From: Sedimentisphaerales bacterium | Lineage (GTDB): Bacteria; Planctomycetota; Phycisphaerae; Sedimentisphaerales; SM23-30 | Direction: 5' to 3' | Assembly: GCA_030640865.1 (NCBI GenBank) | Contig: DAOWIP010000473.1 | Span: 1-7,308 of the forward strand | DNA length: 7,308 nucleotides | Part shown: positions 1-5,876 of the stretch, one piece after another | How the letters are laid out: the number at the start of each line of letters is the position of its first letter | How positions within the stretch are numbered: the first letter of the stretch is position 1 | Made by a program: the position numbers and the translations under genes | The notes under the pieces: model-generated | What the model saw: only the letters and a program-made list of their open reading frames with translations | The model's database searches: none | Told to the model about the DNA's origin: nothing

Positions 1-631
1 AGGAGGAGGCGAGGAAGTGAAAGTAGGCGTCCTGCCAAGGGCCTGCCATTCTTATCCCGGCATCAATCCGGCGCCATGTAGTGTGGTTTCCGTCCGGTGG
101 GTTCTTCACCACCCAGTCATTGATCTGACGGAAGAATCCCCTGGCATACTTTTCGTCCCCCGTGTGCCAATAGGTCTTGGCCAACGTTCTCCAGAACGGC
201 ATCATGTTTAAGTGCCATATCCATTCCCTGTCCTTGACGGCGTCGCTTTTCCAATCGATATCCTTACCGAACTGCTGAGCAGGAAAGAGTCTCCGATGGT
301 CACCGGGATGACCGCCAAATAGATGCTTCAGGGCATCGTCGGCAATAATTATCTCTTCCTTTCTCGCATACCTGCCCTTGTGCTCCAGCCTCTTTCTCCA
401 GGGAATCTGTGTCCTGACGTTCTCCCGATTGCGCATGTAGTTCAGCAGTTCCTCCTCGGCGCGGTTGAAATCCCTCGCCTGGGCCGCTGCCTTTACCTTC
501 TCCATACCGGGCGTGTTGAGGTTCAGCAGTGAGAAAAGCCGCTCCGGCGCCAATCTCTGTTTGTTCGGTTCTTTGGCCTCCAGGCAATTATATGAAACCA
601 AAGTAAGCGTCAACGCCACTGTCACCATCAT
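1..631 (-). CDS. Heparinase II/III-family polysaccharide lyase, N-terminal part (runs off left edge)
   Basis: The minus-strand frame is open from the left window edge back past position 631, giving 210 codons from the first in-frame ATG pair. It starts with a hydrophobic stretch (residues 3-13) ending near LEA (17-19), which looks like an export signal. Next come a helical segment around TPGMEKVKAA (40-49), a GGHPG motif (106-110), and a block with WIWHLN (137-142), PFWRTLAKTYWHTGDEKY (145-162) and NDWVVKNPP (171-179). This order is typical of the all-alpha N-terminal domain of heparinase II/III and oligoalginate lyases; the catalytic domain would lie beyond the window. The likely role is periplasmic or extracellular cleavage of an acidic polysaccharide, substrate unknown. 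The start is uncertain: the n-region after ATG-631 has no positive charge and the nearest GGAAG lies 13 nt upstream. A TTG at 715, with GGAAG 10 nt upstream, would add a charged leader. The 165-nt gap to etfA suggests separate transcription. Confidence 0.85.
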   Translation of the reverse strand, partial: MMVTVALTLTLVSYNCLEAKEPNKQRLAPERLFSLLNLNTPGMEKVKAAAQARDFNRAEEELLNYMRNRENVRTQIPWRKRLEHKGRYARKEEIIIADDALKHLFGGHPGDHRRLFPAQQFGKDIDWKSDAVKDREWIWHLNMMPFWRTLAKTYWHTGDEKYARGFFRQINDWVVKNPPDGNHTTWRRIDAGIRMAGPWQDAYFHFLASS

Positions 632-796
632 AAGAGTTTTCGGCTTCCAGCAGCGAAGATGGTGGTTTGGAACTGTTCCCTCGATAACAACACACGCATT
701 GTTTCTTAATAGCAACGTCTCAGGTCTTCCTTCTGTATATTTTTTGTAGCTGTTCACGCTACCGTTTCGCCCGTCGGAGGCGGTATCCCACTTTTA

Positions 797-1825
797 TCAA
801 CATTTAGTTCGGATGGCTTTGATGAGTTTTGGGACGATGTCGTTAAGGTCGCCGGTTATGCCGTAATGAGCGATCTGGAAGATCGTGGCGTCGGGATCGT
901 TGTTGATCGCGACGATCCGGGCCGATTCGCTCATGCCGGCGGTATGCTGTATCGCGCCGCTGACTCCGACAGCGATATAAAGAGCCGGGCGAACTGTTGT
1001 ACCGGTCTGTCCGATCTGGTAATCATGGTCGATGAAACCCAGGTCAACGGCGGCACGAGAACCAGCCGGGGCACCGCCAAGGGCATTGGCCAGGTCCCAC
1101 ACCAACTTGAAATTATCCCTGCTGCCAAGGCCCGCTCCGCCGGCAACAATAATGCGTGAGGCTTTGAGGTTCACTCTTTTTTGCGCATGGTGCCGATCGA
1201 GAATTTTCAGCGGTAACTCGTCAGGCGTAATACCAACGGTTTCCGTTACCACCTCGGCCTCTAACTGACCGTCGCGCTCCGGCATAGGCATAACGCCCTC
1301 CCGCACCGTCGCCATTTGCGGCCAGCGATCGTAATTGACAATCGTAGCGATAATATTGCCGCCGAATGCCGGACGTATCTGCTGAAGCAGGTTGTGATGA
1401 GTCTTTTTGCTCGAAGGGTCAACAAAATCTTCGATCTGCAAATCAGTGCAGTCGGCGGTAAGCCCGGCCTTCATTGCCGAGGCTATCCGCGGGGCCAGGT
1501 CACGACCGAGTGGGGTAGCGCCATACAAGACAATCTGCGGCTTGTAACGAGTGATCAGTTCGCATAGCACTCTGGCGTAGCTGTTGGTCTGGTACTCGGC
1601 TAATAGAGGATTGTCCACAAGATAAATTTTATCCGCACCATAAGCGGCAAGCTCTTCCGCCAATATGCTTACCTGATGGCCCGGCAGTACCGCAGCCACC
1701 TTGACCGCAAGTTTCTCGGCCAACATCCGAGCCCGTCCCAATAACTCAATTGATACTTCGTTAAGTTTGCCTCGCTGTTGTTCAGCGAATACCCAAACTT
1801 CGCCAGTTCGATTTACTTCGATCAT
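797..1825 (-). CDS. etfA: Electron transfer flavoprotein subunit alpha
   Basis: A complete 342-residue protein, within the normal EtfA length range. The N-terminal half (about 1-190) is the ETF alpha/beta domain, beginning EVWVFAEQQ. The C-terminal half is the FAD-binding domain, with GGAGLGSRDNF, SRAAVDLGF, QIGQTGTTVRP (270-280), YIAVGVSGAIQH (283-294), IVAINNDPDATIF (304-316) and YGITGDL (321-327). These are the signature FAD contacts of the family. EtfA pairs with EtfB as a soluble FAD heterodimer that moves electrons between acyl-CoA or other flavoprotein dehydrogenases and NADH, ferredoxin or a quinone oxidoreductase. The gene begins 6 nt after the etfB stop, so it is the second gene of an etfBA operon. 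Its initiation may normally depend on translation of etfB, which is interrupted here. It ends TGA immediately followed by TAA. No dehydrogenase or ETF:quinone oxidoreductase gene is visible nearby, so the electron donor cannot be named. Confidence 0.95.
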   Translation of the reverse strand: MIEVNRTGEVWVFAEQQRGKLNEVSIELLGRARMLAEKLAVKVAAVLPGHQVSILAEELAAYGADKIYLVDNPLLAEYQTNSYARVLCELITRYKPQIVLYGATPLGRDLAPRIASAMKAGLTADCTDLQIEDFVDPSSKKTHHNLLQQIRPAFGGNIIATIVNYDRWPQMATVREGVMPMPERDGQLEAEVVTETVGITPDELPLKILDRHHAQKRVNLKASRIIVAGGAGLGSRDNFKLVWDLANALGGAPAGSRAAVDLGFIDHDYQIGQTGTTVRPALYIAVGVSGAIQHTAGMSESARIVAINNDPDATIFQIAHYGITGDLNDIVPKLIKAIRTKC

Positions 1826-2365
1826 TCTTTTTCACCCTATCGTATGGTCCTCAATAAGTTCGTGCACCAATTTATGCAGGTCGTTGTCGGTCGGCTCAAT
1901 TTTTTTGTATTCGCCGGCAGTAAGAATAACGCTCTGAATACGGTTCACCTTGGTCGGGCTGCCGCTACGGCCACACCATGTCAGGTCGGCCTCGATGTCG
2001 TCGAGGTTCCATTCCTCAATGAGCAGACCCTTTTTTCGCAACTTGGCTATTTTTTCTTCAGCGTCATCATCCTTTTTCAATTCACTGGGACTTCGCGCTT
2101 TTTTGTATTTCATTATCCGTTTGGCACCGGCCGGTCGCGGTGTGTTGGCCGAGTCCATCACCGTAAGCAATACCGGCAGTTCCGCCCGGACCTTTTCCCA
2201 ACCCGAACCAATACTACGTCTGACAGTAATCCTGCCGTCTTTTAATTCCAGCAGTTCTTCGACATAAGTAAGTTGTGGGATGCCGAGCTTTTCGGCAGCT
2301 TGCGGTCCGACCTGAGCGGTGTCGCCGTCGATGGCCTGTCGGCCGCATAGGACGATGTAAGAAGA

Positions 2366-2393
2366 AAGTTGTGAGTTGTGAGTTGTGAGTTGT
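2366..2393 (+). repeat. Tandem heptamer array (GAGTTGT)x4 inside etfB
   Basis: Four consecutive heptamers: one AAGTTGT followed by three perfect GAGTTGT units. The array lies inside the etfB insertion and reads as NSQLTTH-like peptide in one minus-strand frame. It resembles the short tandemly repeated sequences scattered in some bacterial genomes such as cyanobacteria (family-level analogy). The same unit is found again at 2935-2958. Confidence 0.9.
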
Positions 2394-2395
2394 CA

Positions 2396-2415
2396 ACAGG
2401 AACCCGTTTTCCTGT
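2396..2415. repeat. Perfect 7-bp inverted repeat next to the heptamer array
   Basis: ACAGGAA (2396-2402) and TTCCTGT (2409-2415) form a perfect 7-bp stem around a 6-nt loop. It abuts the heptamer array with only a few bases between, and appears to be part of the same inserted element. There is no T tract after it in the direction of etfB transcription, so a terminator function is not supported. Confidence 0.7.
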
Positions 2416-2804
2416 CTTGAGGATGGCTGCCCTCACTGCTTATGCGGTCTGGCTCGTGGATGAGCTTATTGACGGCGCAACTAAGTATATAGCTGGTGGC
2501 CAGGGTATCGCTGGCCGCGGCCCGCCGGTCAGTAATAAGTATCGCCCGGTCAGCCCCGCGATACAGCGACTCCCGCAGTACATCACAGGCCCTGGGCAGT
2601 CCCATAGTGATAACGGTTACTGTTCCGCCGTGGTCCTGCCTGATTTGCAGGGCCAATTCCAGGGCGTTGAGGTCTTCCGGGTTGAAAATGGCCGGCAGCA
2701 CCGCGCGATTTACTGTACCGTCGTCATTCATTGCCCTGCCGGTTACAGCCTTGGTGTCCGGCACCTGCTTGATGAGCACTACACAATCATACGACATATA
2801 TCCG

Positions 2805-2809
2805 CTCCT
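2805..2809 (-). promoter_or_regulatory. Ribosome binding site that fixes the etfB start
   Basis: AGGAG on the minus strand, 7 nt before ATG-2797. It selects this ATG over the in-frame ATGs a few codons upstream and gives the conserved N-terminus MSYDCVVLIK. Confidence 0.8.
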
Positions 2810-2860
2810 GTATTCCATAATCAAAGATCACCGACTATGCCGGTAGATCAGCGTTGGTTC

Positions 2861-2889
2861 AGTCTATACCATCCATACCGTTGTGTCAA
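2861..2889 (-). promoter_or_regulatory. Candidate sigma70-type promoter of etfBA
   Basis: On the minus strand a perfect TTGACA (2884-2889) is followed by TATAGACT (2861-2868). The -10 can be read as TATAGA with 15-nt spacing or TAGACT with 17-nt spacing. The implied transcript start leaves a leader of about 55-60 nt before etfB. The -35 is strong and the -10 is weaker. Confidence 0.45.
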
Positions 2890-2934
2890 TTACTTCTTTG
2901 CCCATGGACGCCAGAGACAATATATATGAGTGGA

Positions 2935-2958
2935 GAGTTGTGAGTTGTGAGTTGTGAG
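2935..2958 (+). repeat. Second tandem heptamer array (GAGTTGT)x3.4
   Basis: Three perfect GAGTTGT units plus GAG, in the same orientation as the array inside etfB. It is followed on the plus strand by a purine-rich run (AAAGAGAGTAGAAGAAGAA). A comparable AGAAGAA run lies on the other side of the etfB array. It sits about 46 nt upstream of the -35 of the etfBA promoter candidate. Confidence 0.9.
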
Positions 2959-3034
2959 AAAGAGAGTAGAAGAAGAACCCCCAATTGACATCAGGGGATA
3001 ATGGTCAGTTAATATAATTTCGCTGGGATCCATG

Positions 3035-3086
3035 CCGAGGATTATACAGGAGCACCTCTCTGAAATACAGAAAGGTGCCGCCCAAC
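3035..3086 (-). repeat. 52-nt dispersed hairpin repeat, copy A
   Basis: By hand alignment, the minus strand here matches 7219-7270 of the plus strand at 47 of 52 positions without gaps. The core is an 11-bp hairpin: GCACCTTTCTG, loop TATTT, CAGAGAGGTGC, with one T-G wobble when read in this orientation. It lies about 50 nt downstream of the stop codon of the multiheme lipoprotein gene, so it could be in its mRNA 3' end. There is no T tract, so it is not a classical terminator. The repeat family is not recognised. Confidence 0.85.
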
Positions 3087-3136
3087 TGTTGAACCATCCA
3101 CCTCGAAGACTCGGTGGCTACCACCCAGCCGCCCCG

Positions 3137-4582
3137 CTAATTTCGCGAATCCGGCCAGTGTTGGATTTTTCTGATATATTCTTCACGGTTGGCATCGAAA
3201 GCGGGGCTGTTTTCGTGGTCGTGGCACTGCTCGCAGGAAGTAAAAAACCGGCGATAGTCGCCTGATGGGTTGTCCAGATGGCGTCCACCGGGGCCGTGGC
3301 ACATTTCACAACCGACATTAGCGAGATGAGCAGTCTTTTTCATAGAACGGTAGCCACCCTCGTATTTCATTCCGACAGTATGGCAGGCGACACATTCGGG
3401 ATCGAAATTTCGTTTGACGTGTTCGAGTGTGTCCATAGCGTGGGAATGATTACTTTTTTTCCAGGTTTCGTAAATCTCCAGATGGCAGCCGGCACAAACA
3501 AAACTGCCCAAAAAACGGTCGCCCTGAGACAGGGGTGATCGAGGGATGGCGAATTCATCCTCAATCAGGTTTTCCAATTTCAAACGCGCCTGATAATCAT
3601 CGATAAGATCGACAACGGCAGGGTCACGTGGAAAAGCGGAGTCGATAGCGACCGGATCAAAGCTCAGGTTCATATCGTGAGGTGAGTTCCCGAAAGGAAC
3701 ACCAACCCTGGTGATATACTTACCCAATTGGCCGGTGGTTAGTTCCAAAGGACCATGGCTATTTCTGCCGTGAGGACATAATTCGGGTTCTTCGGCACTG
3801 CCGCGTGTAACAAGGACGTCCAACGCGGGTATCTGCAGAAGTTCCTGAGTCAGATTGTCGTTGTTGAGTGTGGAGAGCATGACAATAACGAGTGTGTCCG
3901 TGGTGGGCTGGTCTGGAGACAAGTTCTGGGCCGTCAGCAACTCTTTCATCGCGGCGACGGGTTCCTGCAATAGGAATTTTTCCGCGAGGTGCGGTTCGGA
4001 TATCTGCCGAGGATCCCACAAAGCGAAGATCAGGCAATCGAGCCGAAATTTATCACAGCGGAGCGTCTTCCGCAAAAACGGCATAAGCGAATATTTTTCC
4101 ATTAAGTCGGGCGACAGATTCGAACAGATAACCGGACTGTGCTGATCAGACGCAAGAGCGAGGTTCTCCCGAAGAAGAATGATCTCCTGAGGCGTAAGAC
4201 TGACAGCATCGTAATTTAACTGACGCAAACTGTAGAGGAACGTTTCGAATTTCAACTGTGATTGGCGGTCCTGCCGGTCGATTAGTGGGCCGGCGTCGAG
4301 CAGCAGACTGGCGCAAGGGTCAGGAGCGAGTTTTAGGATGGTCTGGGTCCGGCGGTCAATGCCGCCGAGTTGGACGTCGGTACAACCGCAGGGTTCGAGA
4401 TGACCGGCCCAGTTACCGGTGAACAATAAAACAAAATCCTCAGATGACGCCTGGTTGGGACGGCATTTTATCGCAGTTGGGTGCGTACAACTTGTAACGA
4501 CATAAACCGCCGAAAGGGCAGCGACAAAGGTGGACAGCAAAAGGTATATACTGGAATTATTTTTGATATTTCCGTTCATCAT
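3137..4582 (-). CDS. UshA-like multiheme c-type cytochrome lipoprotein (four CxxCH)
   Basis: A 481-residue exported protein. The N-terminus has a charged start, a hydrophobic core (12-29) and a lipobox VTSC with Cys32, so it is probably a membrane-anchored lipoprotein. Residues 50-340 resemble the metallophosphoesterase/5'-nucleotidase (UshA) fold, with GNWAGHLEPCGC (56-67) followed by QLGGIDRR, a LLLDAGPLID strand, NYDAVSLTPQE and VICSNL. Residues 360-455 form a cytochrome c554-like domain with four heme-binding motifs: CAGCH (363-367), CVACH (397-401), CEMCH (425-429) and CEQCH (450-454). H379 and H381 in SNHSHAMDTL are possible distal ligands. The role is probably extracytoplasmic electron transfer; the nucleotidase-like part has lost several expected metal ligands and may not hydrolyse anything (inference). 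Known relatives include UshA-like proteins of anaerobes, some of them selenoproteins; here the CGC motif uses ordinary cysteines. It follows the DUF1573 gene by 59 nt on the same strand. Only a weak CAGG precedes the ATG. Confidence 0.88.
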   Translation of the reverse strand: MMNGNIKNNSSIYLLLSTFVAALSAVYVVTSCTHPTAIKCRPNQASSEDFVLLFTGNWAGHLEPCGCTDVQLGGIDRRTQTILKLAPDPCASLLLDAGPLIDRQDRQSQLKFETFLYSLRQLNYDAVSLTPQEIILLRENLALASDQHSPVICSNLSPDLMEKYSLMPFLRKTLRCDKFRLDCLIFALWDPRQISEPHLAEKFLLQEPVAAMKELLTAQNLSPDQPTTDTLVIVMLSTLNNDNLTQELLQIPALDVLVTRGSAEEPELCPHGRNSHGPLELTTGQLGKYITRVGVPFGNSPHDMNLSFDPVAIDSAFPRDPAVVDLIDDYQARLKLENLIEDEFAIPRSPLSQGDRFLGSFVCAGCHLEIYETWKKSNHSHAMDTLEHVKRNFDPECVACHTVGMKYEGGYRSMKKTAHLANVGCEMCHGPGGRHLDNPSGDYRRFFTSCEQCHDHENSPAFDANREEYIRKIQHWPDSRN

Positions 4583-4593
4583 CAGCTAGCGCC

Positions 4594-4612
4594 TGGGTTA
4601 AAGCCCCACCCT
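4594..4612 (-). repeat. Short GGGTGGGG-CTTTAA-CCCA hairpin-like intergenic repeat
   Basis: Read on the minus strand, AGGGTGGGG, CTTTAA and CCCA form a small imperfect palindrome between the DUF1573 stop and the cytochrome start. It recalls the common 'GGGTGGGCTTTAGCCCACC' intergenic repeat seen in planctomycete genomes (recollection, not checked). It lies just upstream of the cytochrome start codon. Confidence 0.35.
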
Positions 4613-4641
4613 ACTGGTATTTTTAGAGGTTGCCACTTGAA

Positions 4642-5793
4642 TTACTTTTCTGTTGATTTAGCTCTCCGGGCCGGTTTTGCTCTGGTTTTGGAAACCCGCC
4701 CGTAACAGGACAGCTTGACGGTATTCCGGGGTTGGTCCTTAATGTGAATCAGAAGCGAATCATGGAAAATGGATTTTTTCTCTTTCGGCGGTACGGTAAA
4801 AGTGAATTTTATCTGATACCCGTCGTCGGTTTTGGTTGTATCGGTTACCTTGGCATATCCGCCGGTGCTGGAAATTTCTCCCAATTCGAAATCTTCACCA
4901 AAATTGGAGGTTACTTTTACCGTTGCGGTTTGGGGTTGGCCCGACTTCAGCCGGAGAAACGCTTTTGTGGAGGGATGGACAACAAAAGGTAAAACCGTCT
5001 GGAACGGAACGGAAACGGTTTTTAGTTTCGGATGATTGATTTTGAAAGTGATTATCCCGTTGCGGGTACCGCGAAGTTTTTCAACATCGATTTTTATGGG
5101 TACCGTATGGCGAACATCCCTATTCGTAGCGTCGAACTCGCCGGTAACAACACCATTACGAGAAATCAGATCGGTAATCCTGAACGGTTTTCCATCGGTA
5201 CTTTCCAGCTCCACCGTGTAGTCGTGTTTGGAGTCGGCTCGAAACTCAAACCTGAACCGTTCCGGCTTAGCCGCAACTATTTTTTTGATGTTAGCGGTAA
5301 CTTTGAGAATCAGTGTTCGGGGTGCGCCGGGAGACTTGGTATCGATCGAAATTGTCTTGGTACTCTTACCGGGATAAGCCCCGACGGTGTAAGTAACATG
5401 CAAAGGTGTGCTTTGTCCGGGCTTGAGGGTGTAGTTCTTCAAAACAAGTTTGGTACAAGTGCAACCTGCCCGGATGGGTTTTCTAATTTCAAGAACTTCC
5501 GTACCCTCGTTGGTGAGCAGGAATTGACCTCTGATTTTGTTGCGAGGCTCGACATCACCGAAATCATAAACAGGCTTGTCAACTGTCAACCGGCCACCTT
5601 TTTTGGACGCGGCTGCTTTGCGGGCCTTTACCGTTTCGGAAGGGGCTACGTTCCGGGCCGGCGGCGTTATGCTTTTTGATGTCTCGCTGGGTGGGGTAGT
5701 TATCTCTGGTTTTTGCGCCGGGCCGCAACCCGAAAAATGCAGTAACGATACACAAACCGCCAGGATGGTTGGTTTAATAAAATAACTCTTCAT
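4642..5793 (-). CDS. DUF1573-domain lipoprotein
   Basis: A 383-residue exported protein. It has a K-rich start, a hydrophobic core (8-20) and a lipobox-like FSGC with Cys23, followed by a Pro/Thr/Ser-rich linker (24-65), as expected for a lipoprotein tethered at a membrane. Residues about 71-165 match the DUF1573 (Ig-like/ASH-type) domain: VYDFGDVEP (75-83), FLLTNEGTEVLEI (91-103), the Cys-x-Cys motif GCTCT (110-114), LKPGQSTPLHVTY and a GKSTKTISI strand. The remainder (about 170-365) consists of beta-rich repeats resembling further Ig-like modules, and the C-terminus is very basic (KTRAKPARRAK). Function is unknown; family members are extracytoplasmic and may serve as binding or assembly scaffolds. 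The start is ATG-5793, with GGAGG 8 nt upstream. It is followed by the UshA-like cytochrome gene, and the two are probably co-transcribed, with a promoter candidate in front of this gene. Confidence 0.9.
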   Translation of the reverse strand: MKSYFIKPTILAVCVSLLHFSGCGPAQKPEITTPPSETSKSITPPARNVAPSETVKARKAAASKKGGRLTVDKPVYDFGDVEPRNKIRGQFLLTNEGTEVLEIRKPIRAGCTCTKLVLKNYTLKPGQSTPLHVTYTVGAYPGKSTKTISIDTKSPGAPRTLILKVTANIKKIVAAKPERFRFEFRADSKHDYTVELESTDGKPFRITDLISRNGVVTGEFDATNRDVRHTVPIKIDVEKLRGTRNGIITFKINHPKLKTVSVPFQTVLPFVVHPSTKAFLRLKSGQPQTATVKVTSNFGEDFELGEISSTGGYAKVTDTTKTDDGYQIKFTFTVPPKEKKSIFHDSLLIHIKDQPRNTVKLSCYGRVSKTRAKPARRAKSTEK

Positions 5794-5801
5794 TCTACTG
5801 A

Positions 5802-5806
5802 CCTCC
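5802..5806 (-). promoter_or_regulatory. Strong ribosome binding site of the DUF1573 gene
   Basis: GGAGG on the minus strand, 8 nt before ATG-5793. This is the best Shine-Dalgarno site among the protein genes of the window and it fixes the start so that the signal peptide begins MKSYFIK. Confidence 0.8.
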
Positions 5807-5840
5807 GCAAAGGGATTACTGATTTACATGCTTTTGGTTT

Positions 5841-5869
5841 TAAATACGTTCTTTTGTCTTTTTTATCAA
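5841..5869 (-). promoter_or_regulatory. Candidate promoter of the DUF1573-cytochrome pair
   Basis: TTGATA (5864-5869) and TATTTA (5841-5846) are separated by 17 nt on the minus strand in an A-rich stretch. The -35 matches five of six consensus bases and the -10 matches only three. It lies in the 83-nt gap after the deacetylase-like gene. Confidence 0.35.
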
Positions 5870-5876
5870 GATTTTT

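Larger units (their letters stand above)
2360..2461 (-). repeat. About 102-nt inserted repeat element inside etfB
   Basis: The segment has no counterpart in EtfB proteins. Read on the minus strand it contains an unrecognised stretch of about 45 nt, a hairpin (ACAGGAA, six-base loop, TTCCTGT; 2396-2415), the in-frame TGA, and four tandem heptamers (ACTCACA-type, 2366-2393), followed by a TTTCTTCT pyrimidine run. The boundaries are estimated from where EtfB similarity stops and resumes and could be off by a few codons. Its length is a multiple of three, so the downstream frame is kept. No target-site duplication longer than a possible 4-bp CATC is visible. Confidence 0.65.
1832..2797 (-). pseudogene. 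etfB: Electron transfer flavoprotein subunit beta, interrupted by an in-frame insertion with a TGA stop
   Basis: Codons 1-112 match the EtfB N-terminus (MSYDCVVLIKQVPDT, NPEDLNALELAL, SDTLATSY). Codons 147-321 match the rest (LCGRQAIDGDTAQVGP, EKLGIPQLTYVEE, PVLLTV, GSPTKV). Both parts are in the same frame. Between them lie 34 codons (2360-2461) without a counterpart in EtfB, where the family normally goes directly from 'KKL' to 'YDIV'. Codon 135 in this segment is TGA, and no ATG, GTG or TTG follows in frame until a TTG at 2170, so a normal EtfB should not be made. The start is ATG-2797: AGGAG lies 7 nt upstream and MSYDCVVLIK is the expected N-terminus; an upstream ATG adds only non-conserved residues. 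Without the extra codons the protein would be 287 residues, close to family length. The NPED..ALE and GRQAIDGDTAQVGP wording resembles EtfB of anaerobic, bifurcating ETFs (inference). An assembly error is the main alternative to true inactivation. Confidence 0.88.
2798..3136. other. 339-nt intergenic region between the cytochrome gene and etfB
   Basis: No convincing gene is seen on either strand. The region contains, right to left, a GC-rich stretch with short inverted repeats (GGTGG/CCACC near 3113-3125), copy A of the 52-nt hairpin repeat (3035-3086), the second heptamer array (2935-2958), the candidate etfBA promoter and the etfB ribosome binding site. No T-tract terminator is visible behind the cytochrome gene. 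Confidence 0.7.

Noticed and set aside
300..587. A 95-codon minus-strand frame starting at 587
   Set aside because: It lies in another frame of the heparinase-like gene, whose conserved motifs are in the frame open to the left edge.
746..762. GTAGC/GCTAC hairpin after etfA as a terminator
   Set aside because: In the direction of etfA transcription the hairpin is followed by A residues rather than T residues, so it lacks the U tract.
1832..2170. The C-terminal part of EtfB as an independent gene from TTG-2170
   Set aside because: No ribosome binding site is seen, and conserved EtfB sequence continues upstream of 2170 in the same frame up to the insertion.
2366..2393. Heptamer arrays as CRISPR
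   Set aside because: The units are 7 nt, directly adjacent and without spacers, which is a simple tandem repeat.
2393..2395. The internal TGA of etfB as selenocysteine or a recoded codon
   Set aside because: The codon lies in a repeat insertion and not at a redox site; TGA ends both etfB and etfA normally, and no SECIS-like hairpin is placed convincingly downstream.
2378..2929. A 183-codon plus-strand open frame across etfB and the gap behind it
   Set aside because: It is antisense to conserved EtfB sequence, has no recognisable motifs, and crosses the repeat and the promoter.
3032..3265. A 77-codon plus-strand frame beginning in repeat copy A
   Set aside because: It runs antisense into the heme-binding end of the cytochrome gene, and the equivalent frame in copy B contains a stop.
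5032..5679. A 215-codon plus-strand open frame
   Set aside because: It is antisense to the well-supported DUF1573 gene, has no domain resemblance or ribosome binding site, and follows from the codon usage of the real gene.
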